NCBI GenBank assembly: GCA_022606425.2
Contig: JAHDVF020001350.1
Location: forward strand, 1,550,001 to 1,614,000
Source of the DNA: Lepidostoma basale
Taxonomy: Eukaryota; Arthropoda; Insecta; Trichoptera; Lepidostomatidae
Reading direction: 5' to 3'
Length of the DNA: 64,000 bases
The notes beneath the pieces were generated by a model. That model made no database searches. It saw nothing but the letters and a program-made list of their open reading frames with translations, and was not told the DNA's origin. Shown piece by piece: positions 31,560 through 42,221 of the stretch. The translations under genes were made by a program, and so were the position numbers. The first letter of the stretch is position 1, and every line of letters starts with the position of its first letter.

Positions 31560-32990
31560 CGAGGTCTGTTCAAAAAGTATCCGACTTTTATTCATAAAAA
31601 CAACATTTATTGAGATACAATTAAATGACACTAATCCCCTTCAAAGTAGTCTCCTTGAGCTGGAAGCTTTGTAAATATTGTACAGCTCGTCATTATGCCG
31701 CACTCTTCAGCCTTCACCGTCATTCACAGGTCCCAGGATTGTTCCCTGCGTATCACCTTTCTCTCAAAAGTATCCAGTCACACTGATTTTGCTGTCATAG
31801 TCCACGCTTCACACCCATAGGTCAACACTATTCGGATGATTGTCTTATATAGGGTGATGGTTTTTCTTTGTAGTTTCTTGATTTGAGCACCACTTCATTA
31901 TAACACTCCAAGAAGTATGGGCTATCAACATGGTTACAGAGTATTTTAAATCCTAAGATCATCAATGTTACTTTTTTTTCTTGATTCGAGACTACGGTAC
32001 CCTGTGTTTATCAATAGATCATTGTGGTGCATAAGCCTTGGATATAACCCATTCTTAAGCGGCTTATACACTTCTCCCAACGGTTCTGCCACTGCCGGAA
32101 GCAACGCTGGAAAGACTCTTTTGGTATGGCAGTCTCCACCATGTCCTATGCGATCTCCACACGAAGTTGCTTCTGCTCAATTGTCTGCAACTTTGACACA
32201 AATTTTGCTGAGACCCTTCTGAGGACCAAATTTTAAGTTTAAATAGAATAAATGGATCCATCACTAATGCTCACTTAATCAGCAAGTTCTCTGATCGTTA
32301 TTTGACGATCCTGCATCACCAGGGTCCTTACTTGATCAATGACAACATCATTTTTGCACGTTGAGGGCCTACCGGAAGGTGCTTCACTCTCCACTGATGA
32401 GCGGCCATCTTTGAAGCGGTTATACCACTCGTTTATCTGTGTGGTGGCCATTGCTTCGTCCCCAAACACATTTTTAATTTTGCGGATAGTTTCCACTTGA
32501 GAATTGAGTTGTTCAACTTTGTTAAATGTCATTTTGTTAAAACTAAAATCCGACGACAATAGCGTACACGTGCTCACTCTTCAACGGCGTGGCAGCGACT
32601 GAGTGGCGCTGTGGTCATGAAAAAAATTGAGCAAGCGCACAAGGTATACCTACAAACGTTCATCTAAGCTCCGCCCTCAAAGTGTTATTTGTTTTGCCAA
32701 TACAAATTGAAGACTACAGGGGAAAAACAAGGAATGCCAGTAGAAGGTTAATTTGAATAAATTGAGAATAAAGCTAATCAAAGTCTATATATTTCTTAGC
32801 AATTAGCAATCGATTATCTGGCCATAGTCGATGACACACATGATTTTTTAATATGAAAATTTTACTGTGGGTAGATACTTACAAATGCCGCTAGATGGCA
32901 TTATTACATTTATTTTGAATTTTAACTGACATTCCTTGTTATTCCCCTGTAGTCTTTAATTATGGTCGGATACTTTTTGAACAGACCTCG
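31560..32990 (-). mobile_element. mariner-family transposon, transposase broken
   Basis: Perfect 26-bp terminal inverted repeats (CGAGGTCTGTTCAAAAAGTA then TCCGAC) are flanked by TA on both sides. The transposase lies on the minus strand. A 100-codon N-terminal part (32577 to 32275) has the helix-turn-helix features ATTQINEWYNRFKDGRSS and SGRPSTCKNDVVIDQVRTLV, then stops. The catalytic domain is absent, replaced by LINE-derived sequence (31690-32220). Intact ends with a dead transposase make it mobilisable only in trans. Confidence 0.88.
31690..32220 (-). mobile_element. LINE fragment(s) nested inside mariner
   Basis: The minus strand shows the tail of an endonuclease/RT-type LINE, with a PI..YGCEAW-like and SVWLDTFERK-like region. 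At 31880-31998 there is sequence inverse-complementary to 39515-39620 (TATTTTAAATCCTAAGATCA, GACTACGGTACCCTGTG). The exact junctions with mariner were not resolved. Confidence 0.5.
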
Positions 32991-33353
32991 TATTTTAATT
33001 TTGTGAAGAGTTTCCATCTAGTTTGTAAGTATCACAAATAATTGTATAATTTCGTAGCAGTGATACGTAGATAATTCTTACGAAATAACAAGGTTTTAAC
33101 AAATGACGAGCGCCTGTCTGATACGTATGATGTGCAGCTGTGAAACTAGACGCTGCTGTAGTAATGGATTGTAATATTCCAATCGCCGGTGGCATTATCA
33201 TTCAATTTACATCTCGGTTCGGAATGCAGTTGGGACGAGTTTAATTAACTAGAATTACGTGTGTAGACATTACAATTGATATTATGGATATTAGTTCTAT
33301 CATTAGATTTGCCGAAAACGAAATAAAAAATAGCTTATACATAAATAACTAAC

Positions 33354-33573
33354 TTACCATCACGCCGTCTCCCCGAAGGGTAGACAGTAATAATGGACCG
33401 CCATACTTTCTTTCCTGACATATTTCTCTCGATTCCTCAACATTAATACTTCGTGTCATGCACGCACGTCGAATTCTCCGACTCCTCACGTGGCCGATAT
33501 TCAATATTTGATTTATTTGATCTTGCCACGTTTTTCTTGGTCTGCCTCTATTTCTTGTCTCGTTTACATCGTA
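33354..33573 (-). mobile_element. RTE-like LINE 3' end fragment
   Basis: It runs from the CATCACGCCGTCTCCCCGAA terminus through the CMNVE, RACMTR and QINQILNIGHV regions to RNRGR. It is 5'-truncated with frame damage. Confidence 0.72.
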
Positions 33574-34395
33574 CTTATTGTTTACTATTTAAAAAAAAAA
33601 CATTTTAAATTAATAGAAATATGAAAAAAAACTGTACACGTAAGTGGTTTTTGTAAGTAAAATTCTATATTTTAATGATATTGATATCTGTATTTAATGT
33701 TATATATTCATGATTCAATATAATATCTACACTGATTTGTTTGATATTCTTTCAAACCTTTACAAAATTATAAATAACAAAAAAATATCTGCACATTTAT
33801 ATATACAATAGTTTTAAAATGCTTCCGCGCGGCAACTCGTACAACAAGTAATGCGTATAACATTTTGCTAGTGATGTTTTCTCAAATTATTTCATATTTA
33901 ATTATTAATAATTTATATGTATTTGTTTTTATAAAAAAAATGATTTATTAAATATTTTTTGATCAAATAATGGAACAAAATTATTATCATAATTATTTAT
34001 TTGTAAGTTATTCTGCAAATGGTGCATTGCTTTTTCGAGTGAATTGAATACTTGTACGAGTATGTAGTAATTTTTTTATTAAACGCATTTTTATATATAA
34101 TAATGGTAATTATATTTAAAGCCAACTTGTTTCTGTTCTTATATCGCTCCCATGAAGTCTAAGTAAAAGCGAAACTAATTGGCATTAAATTATAAAAATA
34201 ATTACCATTTGTAGTTGTATATGGTACAAATTGTTTTAATTATATTTTTATCATTTGATTTATTTTCACTTATACGTTTTTTTATCCCGACATGTTTTGA
34301 AGACATTATACCTTCGTCATAGGGATAACGATATAGATCTTAAAATAGGTATTGATCTTCCAATGATGAAAATTTACTTTATTAAAAAATTTTAA
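33574..34395. other. No gene seen
   Basis: Very AT-rich sequence. A worn hairpin around 34290-34325 (CCGACATGTTTTGAAGAC, TTCGTCATAGGGATAACG) resembles the hammerhead-like foldbacks but lacks the conserved boxes. Confidence 0.4.
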
Positions 34396-34399
34396 ACTG

Positions 34400-34640
34400 T
34401 TAAATTAAATAACTTTGTTTTTGTATCACAAATGTATTTTATTTTAAGCGACAGCTGTTTGTTTCATCAACCTATGTTGACATAATCAGACACCTATTGA
34501 TGTCAACATAGGTTGATGAAACAGCTGTCGCGTAAAAAAATACAATTGTGATACAAAAACAAAGTTAATTAATTTAACAGTTTAAAATGTTGAGGTATCA
34601 TAGTGTTTCGGCCAAAACAATGGACTATTTAAAAATATTT
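34400..34640. repeat. Foldback element, family A variant
   Basis: Arms from TTTTTGTATCACAAATGTATT to AATTGTGATACAAAAACAAAG enclose GCGACAGCTGT..TCATCAACCTATGTTGA and its inverse. It ends with TATCATAGTGTTTCGGCC as in 11280. In the core boxes CTGATGA has become CTGATTA (left) or CTATTGA (right), while stem II (TCAAC/GTTGA), GAAA and CAGCTGTC survive. Confidence 0.7.
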
Positions 34641-35249
34641 TAATATATTTTTAATATTTAAAATCGAAAACTAAAAATTTTGACAATGATTTATTTTTCT
34701 ATTTGTTTTATCCCGTTTGTACGTATTTATTTTTATATTGTATGATATTATGAGTTTTGTATGAAATAAAACTTTCAGATATGTTAATTGGATTTTTATT
34801 ATGTAATGAATGACTCAGCTTATAAGATTAAAATCCTAAAAACCTTATTCTCCCAGCTTGTTTCGTTCTGCGAACACATTTTCTATGGAATACAATATTT
34901 CCTAGTAAAGTCGGATTTTTTACAATTTCATATTAGAAATTGTGTAAACATTTAAACTGCGTTCAATTAATAATGGGAGTATTAAAGTAATTAACGCATA
35001 TTGTGCGGCTGACTACATTTGCAGTCTAAAAATGATTTAAAATGGCGGCAGACTGCAGCTCGTATATGAATGTGTCTTATATACCTCTTTATTTTAGTTA
35101 GAACCCTCTCCAGCATCACGGTATTAAAAAAAATCGGAGGTAACTCTACGAGAGGGAGTATGGTAGCTATCCGTGGGTCTATCCAACAGCATTTCTTTTG
35201 GGAATGCTAGGGGACAATTCTCTGCAGCTTCGAAGAAATGGGCATCTCA

Positions 35250-35659
35250 TAACCCATCTCTTTAGATTACTCAAGGGATATTTCGAGAACTCGGCCGTGC
35301 TGGAGGGTGTTCGGCTTTTTATCCCTGATAGATATCTCCGACAGCGACACCATAGATTGTTTTACCTACCGGCCGCCAGAACCAACCTGCCTCTGGTGAC
35401 ACCGGTGGGAAAAGCAATTAATCTGCGAACGCGGTCTCCTCGGAGATCGACGTCTTTCATGTTAGTGAAAGTACGTTCAGAAGGCAAATACTCCTAATTC
35501 TGGGGAGTATCCTGTCTTCCTTAAGTTGAATCATCTCTCATGCGTTTCTGGTACTATACACAATATATTTTTACTTGTTCTCAATAGATGCCTTAAAAAT
35601 TAATTTTGTAATGTCCGTTGATGAAATAAACTGATGATTTGATTTGATTTGATAATAAA
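35250..35659 (+). mobile_element. Jockey/R1-like LINE 3' end, best coding copy
   Basis: A frame from 35198 includes GYFENSAVLEGVRLFIPDRY, LRQRHHRLFYLPAARTN and LPLVTPVGKAINL. RTN..L..PV..AI is the C-terminal motif of insect non-LTR ORF2. It is followed by a ~200-bp 3' UTR and a TGATTTGATTTGATTTGAT tail. 5'-truncated. Confidence 0.75.
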
Positions 35660-36079
35660 ACTTCTAGAAAACAGACATTTTCATTTATACAAAATAATAA
35701 TTCCTACTATGCCTGCAGTGTTTTATCAGTCCTGGTCCCGATAACTCCAACGACTGACAGATGGCACTAGCTGTTAGCAATATAAATTTATCAGTTGTTT
35801 GTCTTTCGTATCACAAACAGGTTTTTAGAGGCAACGTTTTTTTTTTTACTTTTCTTCGTTTTTATGATAAGGTTTATCGCTTACCTTCATATAAAGATAA
35901 TGAATTATACTGTATCGGCTTGTTCAACGCCTCTAAAACATTTGTAATTTGTAGAATAATTGAGGGGAAAGGCTCAAAACACGTTTAAATGCTATCTCAC
36001 TCAAAGAAAACAATACACAGTTGTGTCAGGAATGAGAAATAAGGTAAGTAAGGATCTCAGCAGAGTTAATTAGAGTAGG

Positions 36080-36345
36080 CACATGTTGAACACCATAGCG
36101 GAGAGGCGCGCAAGATGGATTGGTCACGAATGTTTCCTGCATGATGTGTTGGAGGGAATGGTCGAGGGATCGATTGGTAGAGGACGACCTCGCCAAGAGT
36201 ACCTAGACCAGATTTGCCGATATATGGGGTGCACCTCTAATGCGGAGTTGGAGAGAGTTGCCGAGGACCGAACGGAGTGGAAGAGGAGATGCGTCGCCTT
36301 GCTGCAGATTCATCATTCAGTGGCGCCAATCATTCAGTGGCGGTA
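36080..36345 (+). mobile_element. LINE ORF2 C-terminal fragment (RARWIGHE lineage)
   Basis: The frame reads ERRARWIGHECFLHDVLEGM, VEGSIGRGRPRQEYLDQICR and AEDRTEWKRRCVAL. This R.W.GH...GRGRPR...D.W arrangement is the shared C-terminus of several insect LINEs, but it differs from the other lineages here. Short and truncated. Confidence 0.7.
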
Positions 36346-36436
36346 CTTCCATACAAGCTGAAAAGCCGGGCTTGCCTTAAAAAATCTGTTATTAAACTAA
36401 GTTTTTTGCGCGTTTGAGCCATCTACGAATAAAATA

Positions 36437-36570
36437 ATATTTTGATTTTCGCGCGGGTTAAAGCGATTTAATTCATTGCGTTGCAAATGACTCCGCTGAC
36501 ATGCGCAGAAATGACCTACGTGTATGATCTGTTCCACTCATACACGCCGTATTTTATTTCCCGCGAAATC
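36437..36570. promoter_or_regulatory. Possible E2F-like sites in a CpG-bearing patch
   Basis: TTTCCCGCGAAA at 36557-36568 is a near-palindromic match to the E2F consensus, and TTTTCGCGCGGG lies at about 36446-36457. Between them is a short hairpin ACGTGTATGA / TCATACACG. No gene start is visible nearby, so function is speculative. Confidence 0.25.
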
Positions 36571-36639
36571 GCCTACGTCCACATGTTTTATTTCATGTTT
36601 TCGATGGTTTTATATTGGACTTGCAAAATGTAAAAGGGT

Positions 36640-37680
36640 CTTTGTCGCACTTATGCATTTTTGGCTTGTAATCATATAGCTAGGTGCATATATACCAGAA
36701 GATATCTATAATTTTTTGTATGGATTTGAAGCCGGGCTTTGAAGTACTCGTATGTTACTATTCGATGTGTCACGAACTTCATTTCTATTGCCAGAATGTT
36801 ATCTGTCATTTATATTATGTGCAGAAAAGTTATGAAAAGAAAGATTACGTAATTTCTTTGCGAACATTTATTTATAATTAGTGTTTCTGTTACAAATTTA
36901 TTATTATTGTCTATTTATATTAAGTTTCTCTCTTATTAATTATTTTTCTTCTTGTATTTGTAAATACATTATTATATTATTCAAGAACACGAGTTTGATA
37001 AGGCAGAAAATTATTTTTTGTACAGATTTAAAATGCGCTTAAAATGGGATTTAAAGTCAAATAATTCACGACATTAATTTAGTAAGATAAAACTTTTTTA
37101 ATCCGGTAAATACATTATCGTTACTCTCTACTAATATTACATCACACAAGAAAGTCAGACGGGCTTGCTTTACTGGTTGACCCTTGGCACGCCACTGCAA
37201 TCATTAGATTGAGACCGGAGAAGAAGAATATCTTTGACAATATCAAGCCGGACAAGTGTTGTTAAAAATACCGCGTAAAAACGAATCCGTATCACCGGGG
37301 TCGCGATGAACGGGGGCTACCTGTACCTTCTTCACCATTCTGCTTTCACTCATTCTTTCATTGATCACTCATCCATTCATCGGCGAGTAATAATTAGACC
37401 ACCTGTTAATGTTCTGTGGTTTATTTTAAATTTTGATTGCCAGGCATTTCTTTGACTATTATAGTCAATAATAAAACAAGTGTTCTGTGTGGAATATTGA
37501 TTTTAAATTATTTAAACAGTTGGTACCAACCGAGTAATTTATTTATTATTTCTGAACAATGATGTAATAGTCCACATTCTATAATATAATATCGAGTTCG
37601 AGTTCTATTATATTTTACGTGATGTAATTTACAGAGTTTTATATTTTACGTGATTGACACACACACATACACACAAACAC
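36640..37680. other. No gene seen
   Basis: AT-rich sequence. No exon, RNA gene or recurrent repeat is supported, apart from a short (CA)n tract at 37657-37683 that abuts the RTE copy. Confidence 0.4.
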
Positions 37681-37689
37681 ACATATAAG

Positions 37690-38136
37690 CATGGAACTGG
37701 CCAAAGAAGGATGAAAGTAGAATAAATGCAGTAGAATTGAGATCTCTTCGACGAATGTGTGGATACTCTGTGTATGATAGAGTGTCGAATGAATGATGGT
37801 GTTATGAACAAAATAATGAAAGGATCATTAAGATGGTTTGGACATATGAAAAGAAAGAATGAAGAAAGAATGGTAAAAAAAATATATGTTTACGATGTAA
37901 ATGGAACGAGAAATAGAGGAAGACCGAGAAAAACGTGGCACGATCAAATAAATCAAATATTGAATGTCGGCCATGTGAGGAGTCAGAGAAATCGACGCGC
38001 GTGCATGACACGATGTATGTATGTTGAGGAAGCGAGAGAAATATGTCAGAAAAGAAAAGTGTGGCAGTCCATTCTATCTGCCTACGCCTTCGGGGAGACG
38101 GCTTGATGGTTAGTTAGTTAGTTAGTTAGTTAGTTA
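37690..38136 (+). mobile_element. RTE-like LINE 3' end with (TTAG)n tail
   Basis: It begins AGCATGGAACTGGCCAAAGA (worn GSEAWNWQKKDES) with frame damage. From 37759 it is an open 115-codon frame, NDGVMNKIMKGSLRWFGHMK to SILSAYAFGETA. The tail TTAGTTAGTTAGTTAGTTAG is at 38109-38136. Confidence 0.8.
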
Positions 38137-38649
38137 ATGCGGAGTTTGCAAAATAAAGTTTTTATGCCTTTAAACATGGTTTATTTTATTTTTCTCGAAA
38201 TGTTAAGGGTATTATAGCTTTATGATCGGGATAACGATACAAAAATTTTATTATAATTATTTTTATTTTATTTTATTTTAAATACAAGTAGTGAAACATT
38301 TTTAAATGTCTAACCACAAAGTGAATGCTTCATGCGAAAATTTAATATTGATTTAACATTATTTCAACAGTTGATTTGATTCTTGTCGCGGTGTTCAAAC
38401 TTCTCATTGTCAGTCCCAACCGAGTAATATATTTATTCTTTCTTGAACAATGATGTAAAACTCCACATTCTATAATTTAATAATTAATACGGATGAGAAC
38501 GTTTGTTTTTGACTTTAATTATATTTTACGTGAATGCCTGTTCGCATACAGAAAGTCGTACGGCGGATGAAAAAAAAAGAAAAGGGCGAGGTAAGCCTTG
38601 ACTTCGAAGACCAGCAACGAGCGAGCCATGATAAATAAACGTTCACATA

Positions 38650-39180
38650 CCCTGCTCAATAAAATAAGAAATAAAGAAATTGGACGCCGAACCGAAGTTG
38701 TCGGCATCATCAAATCAAATCAAATGAAATGAAATCAAATCAAATCAGTTTATTCACTCAAAAGACATTACAATCAGCTTTTTAAGCATGTTTTAAGCAT
38801 CTATTGAGTACAGGTATTTTTAACCAGGAACGCATTAGTGATGGTTGGACATTAGGAAGACAAGATAATTTCCAAAGTCAAGAGTATTTGTCCCCTGAAC
38901 GTACTTTCACCAACATGAAAGACGTCGTTCAGCAGACTAATTGCTCTTCCTACCGGTGTCACCAGAGGCAGATTGGTTCTGGCGGCCGGTAGGTAAAACA
39001 ATCTGTGCTGTCGCTGTCGGAGATATCTATCGGGGACAAAAAGACCAACATCCTCCAGTACGGCCGAGTTTTCGAAGTATCCCCTAAGTATCATGAGTCG
39101 TACAGCTAAATTTAAGTGGCAATGGGCTGGACATAAAGCAAGCCAGGGCAATACCCGATGGACATCCAGAATACTTCAGT
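38650..39180 (+). mobile_element. LINE (LRDKIRNEEIRRRT lineage) split by a LINE insertion
   Basis: Plus-strand NKIRNKEIGRRTEVVGI stops at 38710 and the frame resumes at 39090 with MSRTAKFKWQWAGHKA and RWTSRILQ. The interruption is a jockey/R1-like tail flanked by a 5-bp ATCAT duplication. Without it the order matches the copies at 17521 and 19340. Confidence 0.75.
38711..39089 (-). mobile_element. Jockey/R1-like LINE 3' end inserted in another LINE
   Basis: The minus strand reads GYFENSAVLEDVGLFVPDRY, LRQRQHRLFYLPAARTN, LPLVTPVGRAISLLN, then a 3' UTR and (GATTT)n-type tail (on + CAAATCAAATCAAATGAAAT). The flanks ATCAT (38706-38710, 39090-39094) form a target-site duplication. Confidence 0.8.
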
Positions 39181-39514
39181 GAAGGCATATAATATAACAT
39201 TAACTACCTTACCCCAACCATACAAGTTTACAGACGAAGAAAACAAATGGACATATCAGACCTGACCAAATTTGAGACCTTGAAAATTGTACACAATACA
39301 TAATTAAGATCTAAAAATGTATTCATATAATCCAATTGGGTTTTTTAAAAAACAAATAAAAGAAAAAAGGTCTTGGACAAAGAAAAAGAGTGTTGGGAGG
39401 CTACCTGAAAGATGGACTGACGATATTGCTCGAACAGCTTGAACGACCTGGATGCGGAAGGGACAAGACTGGGACGAGTGGAAGAGCCCTTTATGATCAT
39501 CTTTCGAATCAATT

Positions 39515-39900
39515 ACACAGAGTACCGCAGTCTCGAATCAAGAAGAAAAGGTACATTGATGATCTTAGGATTTAAAATACTCCGTAACCTCATTGATAGC
39601 CCATACCTCTTAGAGTGTTATGGCCTCAATGCACCGGACAGGTATTCTCGCGCTAGAAGACACGATCTGTTGTGCATACCGCATAGCAGTACAAATGTCT
39701 TGGCGCAGCATACAATGACCCGGGGTATGGTACTCTTGAATGAGGTGTCAGTCGATGTGGACATTCTCCAAATGACCTATACGTCCTTTAAGGAACATAT
39801 AGGTACATACCACAATTGCTAATATTGTTTTATTTTATTTTAATTGTTTTATTTTAACATGTATTTTATATGTATGTAAAATGTATACAGTAATAGGGTT
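39515..39900 (+). mobile_element. Jockey-like LINE 3' end, divergent lineage
   Basis: The frame contains LRNLIDSPYLLECYGLNAPD, RYSRARRHDLLCIPHSSTNV and MTRGMVLLNEVS, the same architecture as the RTNLPLV family but diverged. The 3' UTR ends near AATAGGGTTCTAAAGACC. Part of it recurs inside the mariner element. Confidence 0.6.
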
Positions 39901-40309
39901 CTAAAGACCTGAGGTATACAAAAAAAAAATCGTAAATTTTCTCGCGGCGACCCACAGTTTGATATTCTTTGGGCAAAGTTATGTCAAAAGTAACAATTGA
40001 TTTTCCATATCGTGGCGAGAGTTAACATCTACATTTAGTTAAGATCCCGAAGTGATTCAACGATGGTATTGTACATTTCTGCTAATGTATTCTCCCTTAG
40101 TGACGATAAAATGTCACACACTTTGAGCACTCGTGTGATTGTTTATTACGATTAATTATTGATACGGCATATCCTAATAATGCTCTTTAATCATGTAAGA
40201 ATATCTCGGATGATTTAATAGTCTTGTACTAGTAAGTTGTGTTGAGTTAACATATTTTGTTATTTTGAAATTATTAGAAGTTTTGATTGTTTTCTAACAT
40301 GTGTTTTAT

Positions 40310-40348
40310 TTCTTCTCTAGTTACAAAACTGTGATTCAATAAGTGAAT
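40310..40348 (+). other. 3' splice site and leader of transporter gene 2
   Basis: TTTTATTTCTTCTCTAG ends at 40320 after a branch-like TTCTAACAT at 40291-40299, a good acceptor. About 240 nt of leader precede the ATG. Like copy 1, this gene seems to have an intron in its 5' UTR, so the pair probably arose by DNA-level duplication. Confidence 0.5.
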
Positions 40349-40378
40349 ATGATGGCTGCCGTAAAGCGGAAACATTAA
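40349..40378 (+). other. Upstream ORF in the transporter-2 leader
   Basis: ATGATGGCTGCCGTAAAGCG... encodes MMAAVKRKH and then stops, 181 nt before the main ATG. It resembles the first codons of copy 1 (MNVMAAVGI). It may be a translation-damping uORF or a remnant of the ancestral start. Confidence 0.35.
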
Positions 40379-40559
40379 TGGAAGAAAACAGCCATGAAAC
40401 ACAAAACGTTATTTTCGCGTTACGTGAATCAAAACACGATGATTAAATATATAAAAAATAGAAAATCTCTATAGTTTTTGATATAATACATAAGATTTTC
40501 CTACGTGTACTTTTGTGGTTTGAGTGAATAAAAAAACGCTTACTTGAATATATGTCAAA

Positions 40560-41579
40560 ATGGAAACAAAAGCTGCAATAGCATTCTTTAGTGTTTTCTT
40601 TTTTTGTTGTATTAATGTTTTTATTCTTGAAGTGTTGATAAGGGAAGACCCTGGAATAGGAAATTTGGTTACATTTTTACAATTTGTTTTTTTGAGTATC
40701 CACGGGTTAATATTTACCTCCAAGTTTGGCAAAGTGAAGAGACAAATTCCTATGAAAAAGTATGTGTCTCTTGTGCTACTGTTTTTTTTCTCTAGCGTCG
40801 CCAATAATTACGCTTTTAATTTTAATATTCCTATGCCTCTGCATATGATCTTTCGCTCTGGTTCCTTGATGGCCAACATGGTATTAGGTGTTATAATTCT
40901 AGATAAAAAGTATACCGTTTTAAAATACGTTTCAGTAGTTTTGATAACTGCGGGAATTATAATTTGTACTGTAGAAACCGGTAATCATATTAAAGATAAT
41001 TCAATAAATTCTACAAGTATCGAAAACATATCAAATTCGAATGATTCATCAATGGATCTATTTTGGTGGTTAATAGGTGTTATCATTTTAACGTTTGCAT
41101 TGTTTTTGTCAGCTCGTATGGGATTGTTTCAGGAAACCTTATTTCAAAAGTTTGGGAAGTATCCTTGGGAAGCTCTGTTTTACACGCACATTCTTCCATT
41201 GCCTCTGTTTGCGTTTATATATCCGAATCTGTGGAATCACTGGGTCATCAGCGGTCAAAGTGAACTGTTGCTCAACACTGGTATATCCATACAACGATTT
41301 TACATTCTGATTTATACAGTTTCTCAGTGTTTGTGCGTGGGAAGTGTCTATGTCTTGACAACGGAGTGTACTTCGTTGACTGTCACTCTGACTGTGACTC
41401 TAAGGAAGTTTGCGTCACTTATCTTGTCCATTTTCTATTTCAATAATCCGTTTACAATAGGCCATTGGACTGGCACTCTGCTTATCTTTATTGGGACTCT
41501 CATATTTACAGAGTTGCTTCAGAAGTTAATTGATATTTTCCAGCCAAAAATAGAATATGATAAGTTACTCGAAACATAG
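40560..41579 (+). CDS. SLC35B4: SLC35B4/Efr-family nucleotide-sugar transporter (copy 2)
   Basis: The predicted protein has 339 aa, one coding exon and the same ten-segment layout and motifs as copy 1. Landmarks: DPGIGNLVTF (30-39), SVANNYAFNFNIPMPLHMIF (79-98), LTFALFLSARMG (177-188), YPWEALFYTH (201-210), LTTECTSLTVTLTVTLRKF (266-284) and NPFTIGHWTGT (296-306). Identity to copy 1 is about 60%, highest in membrane segments. Differences: codon use is much more AT-rich. The 141-165 loop is Asn/Ser-rich with three NxS/T sequons (N150, N156, N161), absent in copy 1. The C-terminus (DKLLET) lacks the KxKxx signal. It is therefore a diverged functional-looking paralogue, perhaps with different location or substrate. 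AATAAA at 42050-42055 is a possible poly(A) signal. Confidence 0.92.
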   Translation: METKAAIAFFSVFFFCCINVFILEVLIREDPGIGNLVTFLQFVFLSIHGLIFTSKFGKVKRQIPMKKYVSLVLLFFFSSVANNYAFNFNIPMPLHMIFRSGSLMANMVLGVIILDKKYTVLKYVSVVLITAGIIICTVETGNHIKDNSINSTSIENISNSNDSSMDLFWWLIGVIILTFALFLSARMGLFQETLFQKFGKYPWEALFYTHILPLPLFAFIYPNLWNHWVISGQSELLLNTGISIQRFYILIYTVSQCLCVGSVYVLTTECTSLTVTLTVTLRKFASLILSIFYFNNPFTIGHWTGTLLIFIGTLIFTELLQKLIDIFQPKIEYDKLLET

Positions 41580-41743
41580 ATCACTCAATGGAAAAAGATG
41601 AGGAAAATCTAGTAACCAGATAACACCAATTCTTATTACAACATTTTGAATGAATACACATACTTGTAGACGAATACTGGATTTCACCCATTACGTGTAG
41701 ATTGAAACTAACATGTGAAATTTGGTGTTACATATTAACATAT

Positions 41744-41924
41744 ATACAACTTCCAAAAATTTGTCAGACACGGTGGTCGTAAGAAGGGTGGAATGAGGAA
41801 TGTTGTATTACATGAAGCGTGCGCTTAACCCAACCAATGACAGGTCATAAGTCCTTTAAACACCTCGATCAACCATATTCTGTTTCCAATTCGCATGTTC
41901 GTCTCTATTGAGATACAATTGACC
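41744..41924. repeat. Interspersed repeat, copy 2 of 2
   Basis: It matches 10074-10260 over its whole length, including GCGTGCGCTTAACCCAACC and CTCTATTGAGATACAATT. It lies in the probable 3' UTR or downstream flank of transporter 2. Confidence 0.6.
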
Positions 41925-42221
41925 AATTCTTATATTATTTATAAATTTGAATCCACACTATGTCACTTCAATTGTTAAACTTTTTAGATAGTTTGGTTAT
42001 CGCCGACGTATCGTTATCTATGTAGGTAAAAATATTGTTCAAATGATTAAATAAAAGATTATAATCACAATTTATTTTTATGATAATAATATTTCAAAAT
42101 TAACAATTTGACTCGTTGGTGAAGCCACGTGACTGATTTTTTACCACGTGTATTATATAAAAACTAGATAAAATAATTAAAAAAAAAACTGACACTTTTC
42201 GTCCAAATGTTTATATTTATA

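Noticed and set aside
34285..34330. Hammerhead-like hairpin with ACATGTC
   Set aside because: The GAAA box reads CAAA and the CUGANGA box is ATGACGA; too many core changes to call.
28070..41579. Transporter genes as processed retrocopies
   Set aside because: Both coding regions are uninterrupted, but each has a good splice acceptor in the leader, and no poly(A) tract or flanking duplication is seen. DNA-level duplication is more likely.
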